Positions 34,225 through 46,598 of a stretch of DNA of 64,000 bases are shown here, piece after piece. Every line of letters starts with the position of its first letter. Position 1 is the first letter of the stretch. Location: assembly GCF_023065955.2 (NCBI RefSeq), contig NW_026622786.1, forward strand, positions 53,367,438 to 53,431,437. Direction: 5' to 3'. This DNA comes from Ursus arctos (taxonomy: Eukaryota > Chordata > Mammalia > Carnivora > Ursidae). The notes beneath the pieces are model-generated. The model saw only the letters and a list, made by a program, of their open reading frames with translations. It was not told where the DNA came from and searched no databases. A program made the translations under genes and the position numbers.

Positions 34225-34560
34225 GACAAAAAAAGTAATGGTGATTTAAACAGGACAGAGATTTATTGCTTCCCCACATATAAGAAATTCAAAGACAGGC
34301 AATGTAGTACGAATATGATGTGTACACATTATCATTTAAGACCTAGTCACTTATCTTTCTGTTCTACAATCCTAGCATTTTGTTCCCTTACTCAAGGTCA
34401 CATAATGATTCGAGATGGATAGTGGGATGCCAGCTGCCATAGCTACAGCTTGAGGAAGGAGAAAATGCAGAGAGAAAAAGCCTGCTGAGTCAGTTCCTTA
34501 GAAAGCTTTGTGACGAATAGCAAACTATACTTCTGGTTCCATTTCATAGGTCAGAATTGC
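34225..34560 (-). mobile_element. Ancient LTR-like repeat, opposite orientation
   Basis: 'aacaggacagagatttattg', 'ctcaaggtcacataatgatt', and the end 'ggttccatttcataggtcag' resemble the reverse complement of the same kind of repeat. Confidence 0.4.
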
Positions 34561-34569
34561 TGCATAGTC

Positions 34570-35680
34570 ACACCAAAATATGAGGAAATGTGTTTTATAG
34601 CAGGCGACAAAATATCCAGTTAAAACTTGGGATTCTCTTCCAAAGGGAAATGAGGATGATAGGCAGCTGGCAGATCTCCCATGGGGCCCATCCTACAGAA
34701 TGGTGAAGGGAAGTTCTAAGATAGCCATTGCCAGCAACTCTAGGAAAAGCTAGGCCCCACTGAAAGGGCTGTAGCTCTTTGAGGGAAATATGGGGGTTCT
34801 GTGCTTTAGATGATATGATTGAGAGGGCAGAACAACTTGAAAATCTGTAAGGACTTTTTTTGTTTGTTTTTTTTGAGAGAATGAATGAGAAAGTTATAGT
34901 AACTACAAACTCCAGGAAAAACAAAAGTTGTACAATAAAATTATGTTGAAATATAAAATAATAGTATAAGAAAACAGAGTTCACTGAATACTTTTAAGGA
35001 AGTATATTCTTTTTTTTAAGTGTCCAGGGGCTCAGATGGGGGCCATGTAAAGAAAGACGTAATCCTAGCATACTTCTTGAACCAATGTGAGAAAAAATGT
35101 TTACATAGGTATAAATATGAAAACTCTACATATTGGTTTTTAACATTTGCAGTCAATCTTCAGACAAGATATGGATCAGCTGTAGCTGTAAAGCAGAATA
35201 ACTGTTAATATTACAATGTAAAAGTATAACTGACAGAAGGTGAAAAGTGGGAGCCAGGGGGGAAACAAAGTAAAGGGTTTTTTCATTTCGCATTTACAGA
35301 GCTGAGTCAAGATACTGATTAATGTTGATAGAAAGTAGGATTTTAAATATTTTTAAAGTTGTAATGATAACCAATAAATGAACTAAAAATAATACATTGG
35401 GAGAAGGAGGGAACAGACAAAGCATCATGTGTTCCCAGAAACTGGGTCTTTAAAGTTAATAATTTCAATGAAGTTACATTTTTAATAAAAATAATGTTTT
35501 AACTGGTAATTAAGTACCAAATAAATTCCATGAACATGTCAGGGAAGCAAAAAAAGAATTTTCATAAATTTACATGTTAATTAAAAATAATTTATCTGTA
35601 TTACAAATGGGTACATTTTCACTGATATTATTTTTCAATGGTTCTAACATAATAAACATTATTACAGATCTTATTTAATT
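34570..35680. other. No gene seen; unassigned
   Basis: A 129-codon minus frame (34595-34984) is hydrophobic by composition, with no start context or domain I recognise. The right half is very AT-rich. Confidence 0.4.
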
Positions 35681-35684
35681 TGTG

Positions 35685-36163
35685 ATGTGATTACGTCCCA
35701 ATAATCCCATTATAAGTTGGATATACTGTAAGTTGAAAACATATTTAATACGCCTAACCTACTGAACATCATAGCTTAACTCAGCATACTTTAAACATCC
35801 TCAGAAACTTACATTAGCCTAGAGTTGGGCAAAATCATCAAATGCAAAGCCTATTTTACAATCAAGTATTGAATATCTCAAGTAATTTATTGCATACTGT
35901 ACTGAAAGTGAAAAACGAAATGGATGTATGGGTACAGAAGGGTTGTAAGTGTATTGGTTGTTTATTCTTCTGGTCAAGTGGCTGACTGAGAGCAGTGGCT
36001 CAGTGCTGCTGCCCAACATAAGAGAGTATCAGACCACATTTCACTAGCCCAGGAAAAGACCAAAATTTAAAGGACAGTTTTTATTGAATATGTATTGGTT
36101 TTGCATTATCATAAAGTAAAAAAATAATAAGTGGAACCACCATAAGTTGGGGACTGTCTATAC
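35685..36163. mobile_element. DNA transposon remnant (Tigger-like, non-autonomous)
   Basis: The ends are complementary in feel: 'cattataagttggatatact' at the left and 'accataagttggggactgtc' at the right. The interior has 'gttgggcaaaatcatcaaat' and 'gtactgaaagtgaaaaacga', which I recall from a mammalian TcMar-type MITE. No transposase. Confidence 0.55.
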
Positions 36164-36164
36164 T

Positions 36165-37400
36165 AGCTAGAAGGTAGACCTCTATAAGCTTTAAAAATAT
36201 ATGAATTGGACATATTTAGTTTTTAATTTGCTTGCTGTCTTAGAATTTTGAAGATATTTCAGTAGCTTTGGATGGTTCCCTTCTATTCAGGAAGGGAATC
36301 TTTCCAGAAAGATTAAGATAATGATTTTTCTTTATATATAAATTTGCTGATAATAAGAGAGGACTTCAAAGTAATTCTGCCAACCCTACAGCAACTCTCA
36401 ATTTGAGATTACTGTTTTCATTAAGAGGTTGTGAAGTCTCTAAATATTTGTGAACACCAATGTGGACTTTGTGAGATTGTGGGGTCCAGAATTTCTCTGA
36501 GGCAGCACTATTATTTACCTTCTTTTCATTTGTTTCTCTTCCCAGGTCCACCTTGATCAATATAAAATGCAGACTTGAAAATAATGCATTAAAAGATGGA
36601 ATTGGGAGCTGGTAGAAAAGATAAAGCATGACCTTTGTCAGAATTCTTTCCTTTCTTTGGGGGTACAGATGAGTGGTAAGTTGGGGAGGGTGAGTTATTT
36701 TCAGGGTGATGACGAGACTCAATATTTTGTACATCCCCTGATAGAGAAATCCTTGTACTTTTCTGAACCAGTGCCAGCAGGGCATCTACTCAAAGCTGCT
36801 GAAAAGTAAAAAAAAAATTGATACAGAGACTAACAAAATAAAGCACAAAGAATTCCCGATTTTCCTGTACTTCAAATTTTATTTCCCTGGAAGCTATGTA
36901 TCCATGTATTAATGGTTTCTATGTAGTACAATAGAAGGTGACTTTCTTTTCTTTTTTAAATTTGCATTTTCTAATTTTTCCATGATAATTATATAAGATA
37001 CCTATGAAAATAAAAAGGGGGAGAGAATGCTAAATATAAAAATGAAAATCATTTGAATGTATTTCCTTATTTTCTTCATTTTATTTTCTTCGTCTTGTTG
37101 TCGTCCTTTTGATATCCCTGCTACAAGGCAATCTATAAACCAGCTGAGCCACAAGTCAAGATTTCAGGCTTTGTGCTACATACTACTTTGGCTATTCTCA
37201 ATTCTGAAATATGTGAAGAAGTTCAGGTTATTCTTTATCACACTGAAAGGTTCTACTAACAGGAAAAATATTTCAGATATCTATGTTATATTTTTAAAAA
37301 GCAGGAGGTAAATTATATGGACAAGTCTATACTCATAAGAAAAGTCATGAAAAAGAAATATACCAATATGTAAATAACTTTAGTTTTTAACATAATGCCT
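36165..37400. other. 1.2 kb with no recognised gene
   Basis: The 139-codon minus frame (36366-36785) matches no family I know. AT-rich, no repeat named. Confidence 0.4.
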
Positions 37401-37464
37401 GAAAAAGCACACAAGTTGTCCAGTTTGTAGGTGGTCAATTAATGTTAGTTGAATTTCAATTTGT

Positions 37465-37850
37465 AATCTTACTTTTAAGGCATCTCTCCTAAGGACATAC
37501 TCCAAAGGCGTGGCAATTTATACAAAAATGTATTCAGCATACCCTTAAATGCATGAAAAATTGGAAATGAGCTAAATATTTAAAAAAAATAGGAATATGG
37601 TAAGTAAACACATTTGGAAGCAATCTAGTTGGTGTTTAGTCTCTGGGTGGTAACAATTTTGCCTTTCATAAATTGTACAAAAGTCTCCCATTTTCTAAGA
37701 CAATGTTTGACAAGAGCCATAAAAAATGACACATGGATATGCACATAGAACATTCGTTGAAAAAAAGAAAAGAAAAATATGTACACAATGATTGCAAATA
37801 TGAAGCAATCTATATCCAGATTAAGGTTAATTAATAATTTACAAGAGATG
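37465..37850 (+). mobile_element. Old L1 3' region
   Basis: 'catgaaaaattggaaatgag' then 'ctaaatatttaaaa' is the L1 phrase 'aaattggaaacaacctaaat' decayed. Confidence 0.55.
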
Positions 37851-37859
37851 AAAACAAAG

Positions 37860-38069
37860 GTTTTTTTTTTTTTTTTTTTTAAGATTTTATTTATTTATTT
37901 GACAGACAGAGAGACAGCGAGAGAGGGAACACAAGCAGGGGAAGTGGGAGAGGGAGAAGCAGGCTTCCCGCTGAGCAGGGAGCCTGATGTGGGGCTCAAT
38001 CCCAGGACCCTGGGATCATGACCTGAGCCAAAGGCAGACGCTTAACAACTGAGCCACCCAGGTGCCCCC
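37860..38069 (-). mobile_element. CAN-SINE (SINEC), full length
   Basis: Antisense; T-run of about 20 at the left. TSD 'aaaacaaag' (37851-37859 and 38070-38078). Confidence 0.95.
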
Positions 38070-38154
38070 AAAACAAAGTTTTAATACTAAGTGGATTCCT
38101 TTTGTCCCTTGCAACCTGTGAAAGCATCTACATGTATACTAATAATTTTTATAT

Positions 38155-38265
38155 GTATCAACAAAGGAACATTTATTGAAGCCATTCTAAATAAAGTGCA
38201 CTGAGAGATTACTGGGTCTGTCCTATTACCGAGGAGTTTATAGCTACTAGATAAGTAAGGATACT
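38155..38265 (-). mobile_element. L2 fragment
   Basis: 'ggaacatttattgaagccat' and 'ccgaggagtttatagctact' resemble the antisense L2 end. Confidence 0.45.
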
Positions 38266-38559
38266 TGAAAGAAATGAAAAATCTGCTTTTGTTTTTCAGT
38301 CTTGGAGGCATTTTCAGAATTCTCAGAATTTCCTGTAACGTGGCTTAGATCCTCACAAAGTTCTGCAGTAACCACTGGAATTCTCTTTAGTAGATTTTAG
38401 TATATAAAAAAACCCCATTATAGGGGGTTTTATTATGAGATCTGGGCTACCACAGGGCCTCAGCAATTTTTTTTCTTAAATGCATCATACTTTAGATATG
38501 TTTTAAATTCAGAAAATATGCTCTATGGCAATTTCCATTTGAAAACAAATAAAACACGT

Positions 38560-38920
38560 TTCCATGCCTTGAGAGCACAGCTGAATTTACCATTTTCTAT
38601 TACGAGTCAAAAAAAATTGTAAATAAATTTTTGTTCATAACTGCTTTAAAGATTATCTCAAATTAGAGTATTTTTTCTATAAATGTTTATATTAACTTGT
38701 CAGCAAAATGCATTAATTTTTTAAAAACCTGATCATTAACATCTCAGCATTTTTTTCCTAATATTCATAGAAAGGCTTTTACACATTTTATAATGCTAGT
38801 CAGTGAATGCATTGAATTTTGTGTCCTGCTTTTTCTATTTACTATTATGTCAAAAGTATATTTCCATATATGAAGATTTTTCGTGTTTGTTTTAAATCAA
38901 TATTTTAGCCATATATAAAT
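38560..38920. mobile_element. Possible old L1 fragment, AT-rich
   Basis: 'gtcctgctttttctatttac' then 'tattatgtcaaaagtatatt' resembles an L1M segment. Low certainty. Confidence 0.35.
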
Positions 38921-39054
38921 ATTGATTCTTTTTGAAAACTAGTGAATTGTACATTTAATTGAAAATGCACCTTTTACATCTCAAAAATGCAGAGATAAGG
39001 TATTTATTTTTATCTATGAGAAATATTTTTATAGAAAAGTCTCCACAACCTGGA

Positions 39055-39212
39055 ACATCTTCTCTCCCCAGGCCATCTCCTACTAATTTTGCTGCTTCGA
39101 CTATAAATTCAGTAAAGATATTCACAAATCTTTCTCTGTAGCTCTGATCTCTTTTTGGGACTCCAGTTTGGATGCCAAACTGCCTCCTAGACATGTTCAT
39201 TGAGATGACTTA
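39055..39212 (+). mobile_element. L2 fragment
   Basis: 'gggactccagtttggatgcc' and 'aaactgcctcctagacatgt' match the L2 phrase 'ccaactgcctactcgacatc'. The frames on both strands here are L2 shadow. Confidence 0.55.
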
Positions 39213-39229
39213 TATAAATTAATTTTCTT

Positions 39230-39421
39230 TTTTTTTTTAAAGATTTTATTTATTCATTTGACAGAGAGAGAGAGACAGCGAGAGAGGGAACACAAGCAGG
39301 GGGAGTGGGAGAGGAAGAAGCAAGCTTCCCGCTGAGCAGGGAGCCCGCTGCAGGGCTTGATCCCAGGAATCATGACCTGAGCCGAAGGCAGACACTTAAT
39401 GACTGAGCCACCCAGGGCCCC
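39230..39421 (-). mobile_element. CAN-SINE (SINEC)
   Basis: Antisense SINEC. The 16-bp TSD 'ataaattaattttctt' is perfect (39214-39229 and 39422-39437). Confidence 0.95.
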
Positions 39422-39439
39422 ATAAATTAATTTTCTTGA

Positions 39440-39915
39440 TTAACATATAAAATAGACTCTTAACAAATGCCTATTTGCTTGTCAATGTTTGTGTTTTATA
39501 TGTAGCCAAAGGAATTCTTGATTACATTCTCATCCCTGGAGGAGTGAAAAAGTTTTTGGGAGATAGATTTTTAGCAAAACATACCTAAAAATAACAACAG
39601 AAGAGGCAATCAGTATTATCAAGAAAGAAGTTTGTTGTTTTGTGGGTATTCCCATTGAAAAATGTCAAGATTTGTCATCATCCTCCACGACAGTTAAGAA
39701 TATAAGGTCCTTGCCATGATGACAGGAGGTGGCAGCAGTGTAATGGAGCTTGGAATCCAAGGGGAGGATAGAAGATAAAAAAGGAAGAATAAAAAAAAAG
39801 GGACTTCCAGGTCTTCCCTTCTTCTTACCAAATATGATCTAATTTCTTGAGATGACATAAAAGACTCTATCTTTCCTGTGGTTTTTCTCCAGTCTTCTAG
39901 GACTAATCAAGGGTA
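39440..39915. other. No gene seen; unassigned
   Basis: Nothing recognised. Confidence 0.45.
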
Positions 39916-39919
39916 CTAA

Positions 39920-40145
39920 AATAATACTGCATGTGTATTGGAGTCAGATAGACCTGGATTTGAAATCTGTCAATGATATTTGCCAGCTCTGTGACCATGG
40001 ACAGATAATTTCAGTTCTCTGAGCTTCTATTTCTTCACCCACCAGTGGAGTTTATAGGAACATCAAGTGAAATAATTATTTGAGACACAAACCTCAGTGC
40101 CACAAACACACATCATGTGTTCAGTAAATAAATGTTATCTATTCT
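39920..40145 (+). mobile_element. MIR SINE
   Basis: 'ggagtcagatagacctggat', 'ccagctctgtgaccatggac', 'cagtaaataaatgttatcta'. Sense MIR, nearly complete. Confidence 0.85.
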
Positions 40146-40149
40146 CTTC

Positions 40150-40800
40150 CTCTAGACAACTAAGCAACCTGAGAGGAAAATACCTATAGATATTGGTATT
40201 TGGCAGAAAAAATTGTCAAATGAAGTATTAGGACAATGCCAAGAGAGCAGCCAGTGTAGGTAAGAGCAAGAGGACGGAGAGGTACAAGAAGGGTGTCCTG
40301 CTATGAAAAAAATGACTTGAGAGATTATCTACTGTGCTTGAAAATATGGAGAGAAGACTTCTTAGTTCTGTGAGAAAAGTTAGGGATAATTAAGACAAGT
40401 AATTCACCAGTTTGGGTGATTTTATTAAGAGAATCTTTATGGCTTAGCTGAAAATAACATTTTGTAGTCTTAATAATGAAAACACTGAGTGATAATCTAA
40501 CCACAAATGGTGATGTAACTACTCTGAAAACATGAAGAAAGAGGAAATGTGTACTTCTGTGAGTACTAGAGATCTGAGAGTCTTCCATCACAGGAAGTTG
40601 GTAGGCAATACTTAAAGACCAAGAAATAGCACTTAACATGTAATTTAGAAATATAGAGGTAAATGCCAGAAGAAATGGCTGAAAGAGTTGGAAATACTTC
40701 CTTATGCAGAGGGAAATTAAGAATAGAGTCCAGCAGGACAGACAAATGCCCTAAAATACTTGTAGTATTACTTGAATTTTTTAACCAGTACTAGAATTAC
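40150..40800. other. No gene seen; unassigned
   Basis: The frame 40325-40639 (minus) is unrecognised. The segment could be an ancient repeat, but I cannot name one. Confidence 0.4.
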
Positions 40801-40898
40801 TTTCATTCCAAAAAAAAAAAAAGAAAGAAAGAAAACAAGAAAAAAAAGAGAAAGAGTTGCAGTGCCTATCCACTCTTCTCCCTCACAGATGATATGGT

Positions 40899-41101
40899 TT
40901 TTTTTTAAAGATGTATGTATGTATGTATGTATTTAGAGAAACAGAGAGAGAGAGCGCAAGCACAAGCAGGGGGAGCAGCAGAGGGAGAAGCAGGCTCCCT
41001 GCTGAGCAAGAAGCCCAATGTGGGATTCGATCCCAGGACCCTGGGATCATGACCCGAGCCAAAGGCAGACGCTCAACCAACTGAGCCACCCAGGCACCCC
41101 A
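40899..41101 (-). mobile_element. CAN-SINE (SINEC)
   Basis: Antisense SINEC with (GTAT)n in its A-tail ('gtatgtatgtatgtatgtat'). TSD 'gatatggt' (40891-40898 and 41102-41109). Confidence 0.93.
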
Positions 41102-41364
41102 GATATGGTATTTTTTTAAAAAACAGCTATATGTTTTTGTCCTAAGCATAAATGGCAATGCTACAAGATCTTGAAAAATTGAAATTCAGAAAGAAAGGGA
41201 GTAAATGATAGGGGGTATTTAGGAGAGTTCCCAGAACCTAGAGATTGAAAAAATTTAATGTGATCTGATTATTTTAAGGTGAATCGAGGTTGGGTGGTGG
41301 TGTGGTTTAAAGATCACTCGTATGACAGGATTTTAAAGTGACACCAGCAGAGTGATATAAGAAG

Positions 41365-41490
41365 CTGGCATGTGATGGGATGAGCACTGGGTATTATATG
41401 CAACTAATAAATCAATGCACACTACATCAAAAACTAATGATACACTATATTTTGGCTAATTGAATTTAAATAAAAACAACGACAACAAAA
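41365..41490 (+). mobile_element. Carnivore L1 3' end, strongly 5'-truncated
   Basis: 'gatgagcactgggtattata', 'actacatcaaaaactaatga', 'tggctaattgaatttaaata' then AAA. This is the characteristic 3' terminus of carnivoran L1, supporting the taxonomic call. Confidence 0.85.
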
Positions 41491-41599
41491 ACAAAAAGAG
41501 GCTGATTTACAAAGTTGGGGCTGACATCTCCTAATCCAGTTATTAGTAACTAAAAGTACCACTCTATCTTCTAAATTCATGGTGTTTGATGACTTTTCT

Positions 41600-41715
41600 A
41601 GTTTTTCCTTCTAGAACATTAGTTTCTTTGAGCTCAGGTACCAGGTGTTCCACATATATGCATCCCACACGAAACTTGACATGGTATTGGGCACATTGAC
41701 TGTAGTAAGAGAACA
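41600..41715 (+). mobile_element. Possible L2 3' tail
   Basis: 'tttctttgagctcaggtacc' then 'catggtattgggcacattga' resembles the L2 end; weak. Confidence 0.35.
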
Positions 41716-41891
41716 TTCAGGAAAATCAGTATTACACTAATTCCTTGTGCAATTCTGTAAACTTTGTATATACATTCCCTGTAAAATTTATTTAATGTTT
41801 TCATATTAGCATTTTCATTAGAAAAAGTGGGCATATTAATTATCTCACCTTCTTTGCTCATTTCTCTATCTTTTAAAAAAAAAAATATTGA

Positions 41892-42082
41892 GGGGCGCCT
41901 GGGTGGCATAGCGGTTAAGCGTCTGCCTTGGGCTCAGGGCGTGATCCCGGTGTTATGGGATCAAGTCCCACATCGGGCTCCTCCGCTAGGAGCCTGCTTC
42001 TTCCTCTCCCACTCCCCCTGCTTGTGTTCCCTCTCTCGCTGGCTGTCTCTATCTCTGTCGAATAAATAAATAAAATCTTTAA

Positions 42083-42110
<28 letters not shown>
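41892..42110 (+). mobile_element. CAN-SINE (SINEC), bear-type, full length
   Basis: 'gggtggcatagcggttaagc', 'ctcgctggctgtctctatct'. TSD 'aaaaaaatattga' (41879-41891 and 42111-42123). The tail has AAAAATA repeats. Confidence 0.95.
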
Positions 42111-42115
<5 letters not shown>

Positions 42116-42214
42116 AATATTGAATTTATATTAGTTCTTTACATATTATTTGGTATATCAGACAAGTATTTACAATACCTTTATATAGTCAATGTCTTTA
42201 AAAATTACTCATTT

Positions 42215-42360
42215 GATTATTTGACAAATATTTGTTGAGGATTTTTATCGTGTCAGATCCTATGCCAGAGGCTTATAGCAGTGAAAAAGAGATAGTTGTC
42301 TAGGAAACCAAAGATTTCAAATAAAAAGTCGTACAACTAATATGTAAGTATGAATTGTGC
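42215..42360 (-). mobile_element. L2 fragment
   Basis: 'acaaatatttgttgaggatt', then 'agatcctatgccagaggctt'. Antisense L2 end. Confidence 0.6.
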
Positions 42361-42369
42361 TTAAAGAGG

Positions 42370-44145
42370 TTTAAAGTGAGAATTAAAAGGGACATTCTTT
42401 TCTGTATCCTTGGGTTCAGAATTCTGGATCCAATTTTCTAGCTTAGAAAATTCAATTTCAAAAAAGTGGGTATACAGACTAGCTTTCTTTAATGAAAGCA
42501 TAATAGTGCGCTGGGAGGTAACAGACACCTATTATCCACATAGCTTTTTAATCTCTTCTGTATTAATTCTTCTATTTATAGCCACTCAATATATAAAATG
42601 CAGCTGCCTGTAGTATTTCTCCTGGTTGTAAACAACACAACAAAGTCTTAGCTTAATTAAAATACTATAAATAGGGGGAAGAATCCCAATTCCTTTCCCT
42701 TTTCTTCTGCCATCAATAGGATTAGAATATTTCTCCATCCAACTTTGCCTTCAGATGCTTATCACAGGCATTCTCAGAACCATCAGCTAATGAGAGGTAT
42801 CAGCAAGTCAGGGGGGGAGAGAAAGAGGCTTATTTTCCAATTATGAATGTACTGATTCATTAACACTGAGTCAAGCATTCATTTCAGGCATTCAGGTTGT
42901 CCTGGACTTGCATTTAAGCAATAGTGGCATGTGGATATGCCATTTTTCATCAATGGAGTATGGGGATGCCATTTAAGAAATGGCAGAAAAAGGAGCTGAA
43001 AAGGAGCAAAATGAGCATGGCCACGGCCAAAACTACATAAACTTGCTGGAGAATCATAATTATGTTTTACTCATCATCGGCAAATCTCAAAATACATTAT
43101 AACATTGGCTTATTCTACAAACTTTAAATTAGACACTAAGAAATTCAAAGTAGAGAGGTGATTATCTGGTCTAATATTACAACTTAACTAAAGACATGGA
43201 AAAGTTAATGGCAGTATTAGTTAAAACATCAAATTACAGTATTACTATTAATGTTTTAACTCTTACTATTATTCCTTAAAACCTATGAATGTACTCAATA
43301 TTTTTCTAAAACTATACCTCCTTAGTAATACACCACTATAGTCGATTTTTAATAAAAAGGATTATATTATCTTAACTGTTTGTTATTGTTCAAATAACCA
43401 TCTCAAACACATTCTTTTGCCTTACCTAGATGTGCTTTGGACTTATGAGAATAATTTATACTACTATTTGTCATATATCAGTAACCTGGATACCACCCTC
43501 AGAAATTTTGTCCATTTCCAGGCATCAATTATACTATTATTTTTTTCATATTTTTCTTTAAATTGACAAATTTTATTTTAGTTAACCTGACTTAAGTAAT
43601 AATATGATTAAAATCAAGGGATTGGTGTGATAACTGTATTTTTTTCAAATAAACATTGAAATAAAGCCCAGAGTCTACAGTCCATAATTGTTATCACTTG
43701 GAGTGTTAGTTTGAGGCAAGCTACAACTCTCATTCCTTTTAAAGCTACTGAAAACTGAGATTTTTTTAGTTGTTCATCGCAGATCAACTTAGCCTATCCA
43801 GAGTGATGAGGAACACACCTTTTATATTAACAGTTGTGTACTACCCTTCAAATTCTTCATTCAAATTCCTTTCAAATCTTTTAGTTGACTCCAAAACTGT
43901 AAATGCACGGAGTGAGAATCTAAGAAGCCTAGCAAAAAGCAGCAGCTGGGAGGCCAAGATTTCAGGAGCTGCAAGGACCTGGGGACAAAGAGTTTGAAAT
44001 TCAAATTTTGCCAAATAAGAAGAGTTTGATAAACATCTTAGACTTTTCACTAAAACCTCAGAAAAGCCACATCTTATGAGTAAGCTTAGGACTAAGGGCT
44101 CCAATCTAGAATTAAATGCACTATATAGAAATAAATCCACTACAA
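42370..44145. other. 1.8 kb with no recognised gene or repeat
   Basis: Longest unassigned stretch in this half. A 99-codon minus frame (43841-44140) has no motif I know. Cross-species alignment would show whether 42780-43100 is conserved. Confidence 0.4.
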
Positions 44146-44149
44146 CAAA

Positions 44150-44565
44150 ACCTAAAACAAGCTTCCATTTAACATATAGAATACAGACACGTGGTTACTG
44201 GACACAGGGGATGGGAGGAGGAAAAAAGTGGAGGAAAATTGGTTGGTCAAAAGGTACAAATTTCTAGTTATAATGTTAATAAGTACTAGGGATGTAATAT
44301 ACAACATGATGACTACAGGTAACACTGCTACATGATATAAAGGAAAGTCGTCAAGAGAATAAATCCTAAAAGTTCTCATCACAAGGAGAAATGTTTTCTT
44401 TTACTCTTTCTTTTTTGAATATTGTATCTCTATGAGCTGATGGAGGTTAGCTGAACCTATTGTGATAATCATTTCACAATTTATGTAAGTCAAACTATCA
44501 TGCCATTCATCTTAAACTTACATAGTACGTCAATTATTTCTCAATAAAACTGGGAAAAGTAAGAT
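44150..44565 (+). mobile_element. L1 3' UTR fragment
   Basis: 'tggttactggacacagggga', 'catgatgactacaggtaaca', 'gataatcatttcacaattta', ending 'tatttctcaataaaactggg'. This is the classic end of an L1MA/MB-like element, 5'-truncated. Confidence 0.8.
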
Positions 44566-45871
44566 TGATGTGATCTGCCAATAGCTCAGCTGTCTGTTAG
44601 TACAAACTCAACTTTCTTTAGACGAAGGATATAAAAATACATTATCTCTATAATGTATCATCCACAATATCCAGGATAAAATATCACTAGACATTTGGAG
44701 AAGCAGGAAACAATCAGTCAAAGAGAAAACCTAGTCAAGAAAAGCAAGCCCACAGATGACCCTTACATTAGCATTGAGACAGGACTTTTAAAACAGCTAT
44801 TATAAATATATTAAAGGATTCCAATTAAGAGATGAGCAAAATGCGTAGGTAGGGAATCCCAAAAGAGAAATAGGAATTGCAAAGTAATCAACTTGGGATT
44901 CTAGAGCTGAAACATACAATATCAAAAAAGAAAATTTTACTGGATAGATTTTAAAAGATTAGACACTGTAGAAAAAAAGTACAGTCAATTTCAAGACAAG
45001 CAAATAGAAATTATCCAAACTGAAGAAAAGAGAAAAAAATTATTGAAAAAAATAGCCAACTTCAGTGACATGTGGGACAACAAGCTGACATACACGTAAT
45101 TAGAGTATCAGAAAGAAAGACAAGAGAGAGTATGGGATAGAATTTTTCTTTTTAGAAGAAAAAGAAAGAATTTTATTTTTAGGAAATGTGATTAAAAAAA
45201 GTTCCTTAATTTAGTGGAAATACATCAAACCACAATTCCAAGTAGCTAGAGAATTCCCAAGAGGATAAATACAAATAACACTACATCTAAGCAAATGATA
45301 GTCTAACTACTAAGACCAAAGATAAACACTTTAAAATAGAGAAAAATATATATTATATTCATCTTATTTTTCATCAGAAAATAATGGATCTACCAATTAG
45401 CTCCATTATCAATATCAAGAATGATAAAAGAGGCATCACTTCAAATCCTACAGACATTAAGAGGATATAATAAAAGAATAATATAAATAACTTTATGTTA
45501 ATAAATTCACCATCTGTTAAGAAATGGACACCTTTCTTAAGAACCACCAATTTCCAAAACTTGCAACTTACAAAAGAAGAAATAGAAAATATGAAATGTC
45601 TTACATCTATTTAGAAATTGAATACATAATTAAAAACTTTCCTACAGAGAAAACTTTGGCCCAGATGGCCGTACTAGTGAACTCAATCACACATATAAGA
45701 AATAAATAATGCCAGTTTTGGACAAATTGTTTCTGAAAATAGAGGGAGAGGGAGCTTTTTGCAACTCATTTTATGAGGCCAGTAAATCCTGATACCAAAA
45801 CTTGACAAAGATAGTACCAAACACAGAAAACTAAAGATCAATATCCTTCATGCACAATAGAGGCAAAAATT

Positions 45872-46067
45872 ATTTTTTTAGAGATTTTATTTATTTATTT
45901 ATTTAGAGTGCCAGTGGGGGGAGGGACAGAAGGAGAGGGAGAAAGAATCTCAAGCCGACTCTGTGCTGAGTGGAGCTTGATGCAGGGCTTGATGTTATGA
46001 CCCTGAGATCATGACCTGAGCCAGAATCAAGGATTGGATGCTTAACTGACTGAGCATCCAGGTGCCC
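45872..46067 (-). mobile_element. CAN-SINE (SINEC), older subtype
   Basis: Antisense copy with 'atctcaagccgactctgtgc'. TSD 'caatagaggcaaaaatt' (45855-45871) / 'caatagatgcaaaaatt' (46068-46084). Confidence 0.93.
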
Positions 46068-46151
46068 CAATAGATGCAAAAATTCTTAGCAAAATATTAA
46101 CAAATTCACTCTTGCAAGGGTGATACGTCACGATCAAAAGGGTGATTCCAG

Positions 46152-46350
46152 GGGCGCCTGGGAGGCACAGCGGTTAAGCGTCTGCCTTCGGCTCAGGGCG
46201 TGATCCCGGCGTTATGGGATCGAGCCCCACATCAGGCTCCTCCACTATGAGCCTGCTTCTTCCTCTCCCGCTCCCCCTGCTTGTGTTCCCTCTCTCGCTG
46301 GCTGTCTCTATCTCTGTCGGATAAATAAATAAAATCTTAAAAAAAAAAAA
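46152..46350 (+). mobile_element. CAN-SINE (SINEC), bear-type, full length
   Basis: 'gggaggcacagcggttaagc', 'gatcccggcgttatgggatc'. The 15-bp TSD 'aaagggtgattccag' is perfect (46137-46151 and 46351-46365). Long A-tail; probably young. Confidence 0.96.
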
Positions 46351-46405
46351 AAAGGGTGATTCCAGGAATGCAAGGTTGCTTTGACACTTAAAAATCAATT
46401 AATGT

Positions 46406-46598
46406 GGGGACACCTGGGTGGCTCAGATAGTTAGGGGTCTGCCTTTGGTTCAGGCCATGATCTTGGAATCCTGGGATGGAGCCCTGTGTTGGGCTTAGCG
46501 GGGAGCCTGCTTCTCCCTCTCCTCCTGTCCCCTGCTTATGCTCTCTCTCTCTCACTCTCTCTCTATCGCAAATAAATAAAATCTTTTAAAAAAAAAAA
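46406..46598 (+). mobile_element. CAN-SINE (SINEC)
   Basis: 'ggggacacctgggtggctca' to an A-tail at 46587-46598. It marks the jump from L1 ORF2 to L1 3' UTR; TSD not clear, so insertion may have come with a deletion. Confidence 0.9.

Noticed and set aside
34595..34984. 129-codon minus frame with hydrophobic stretches
   Set aside because: Hydrophobicity follows from T-rich codons; no known domain and no start context.
36366..36785. 139-codon minus frame, among the longest
   Set aside because: No domain or family resemblance and no supporting signals; the window is large enough for such a frame by chance.
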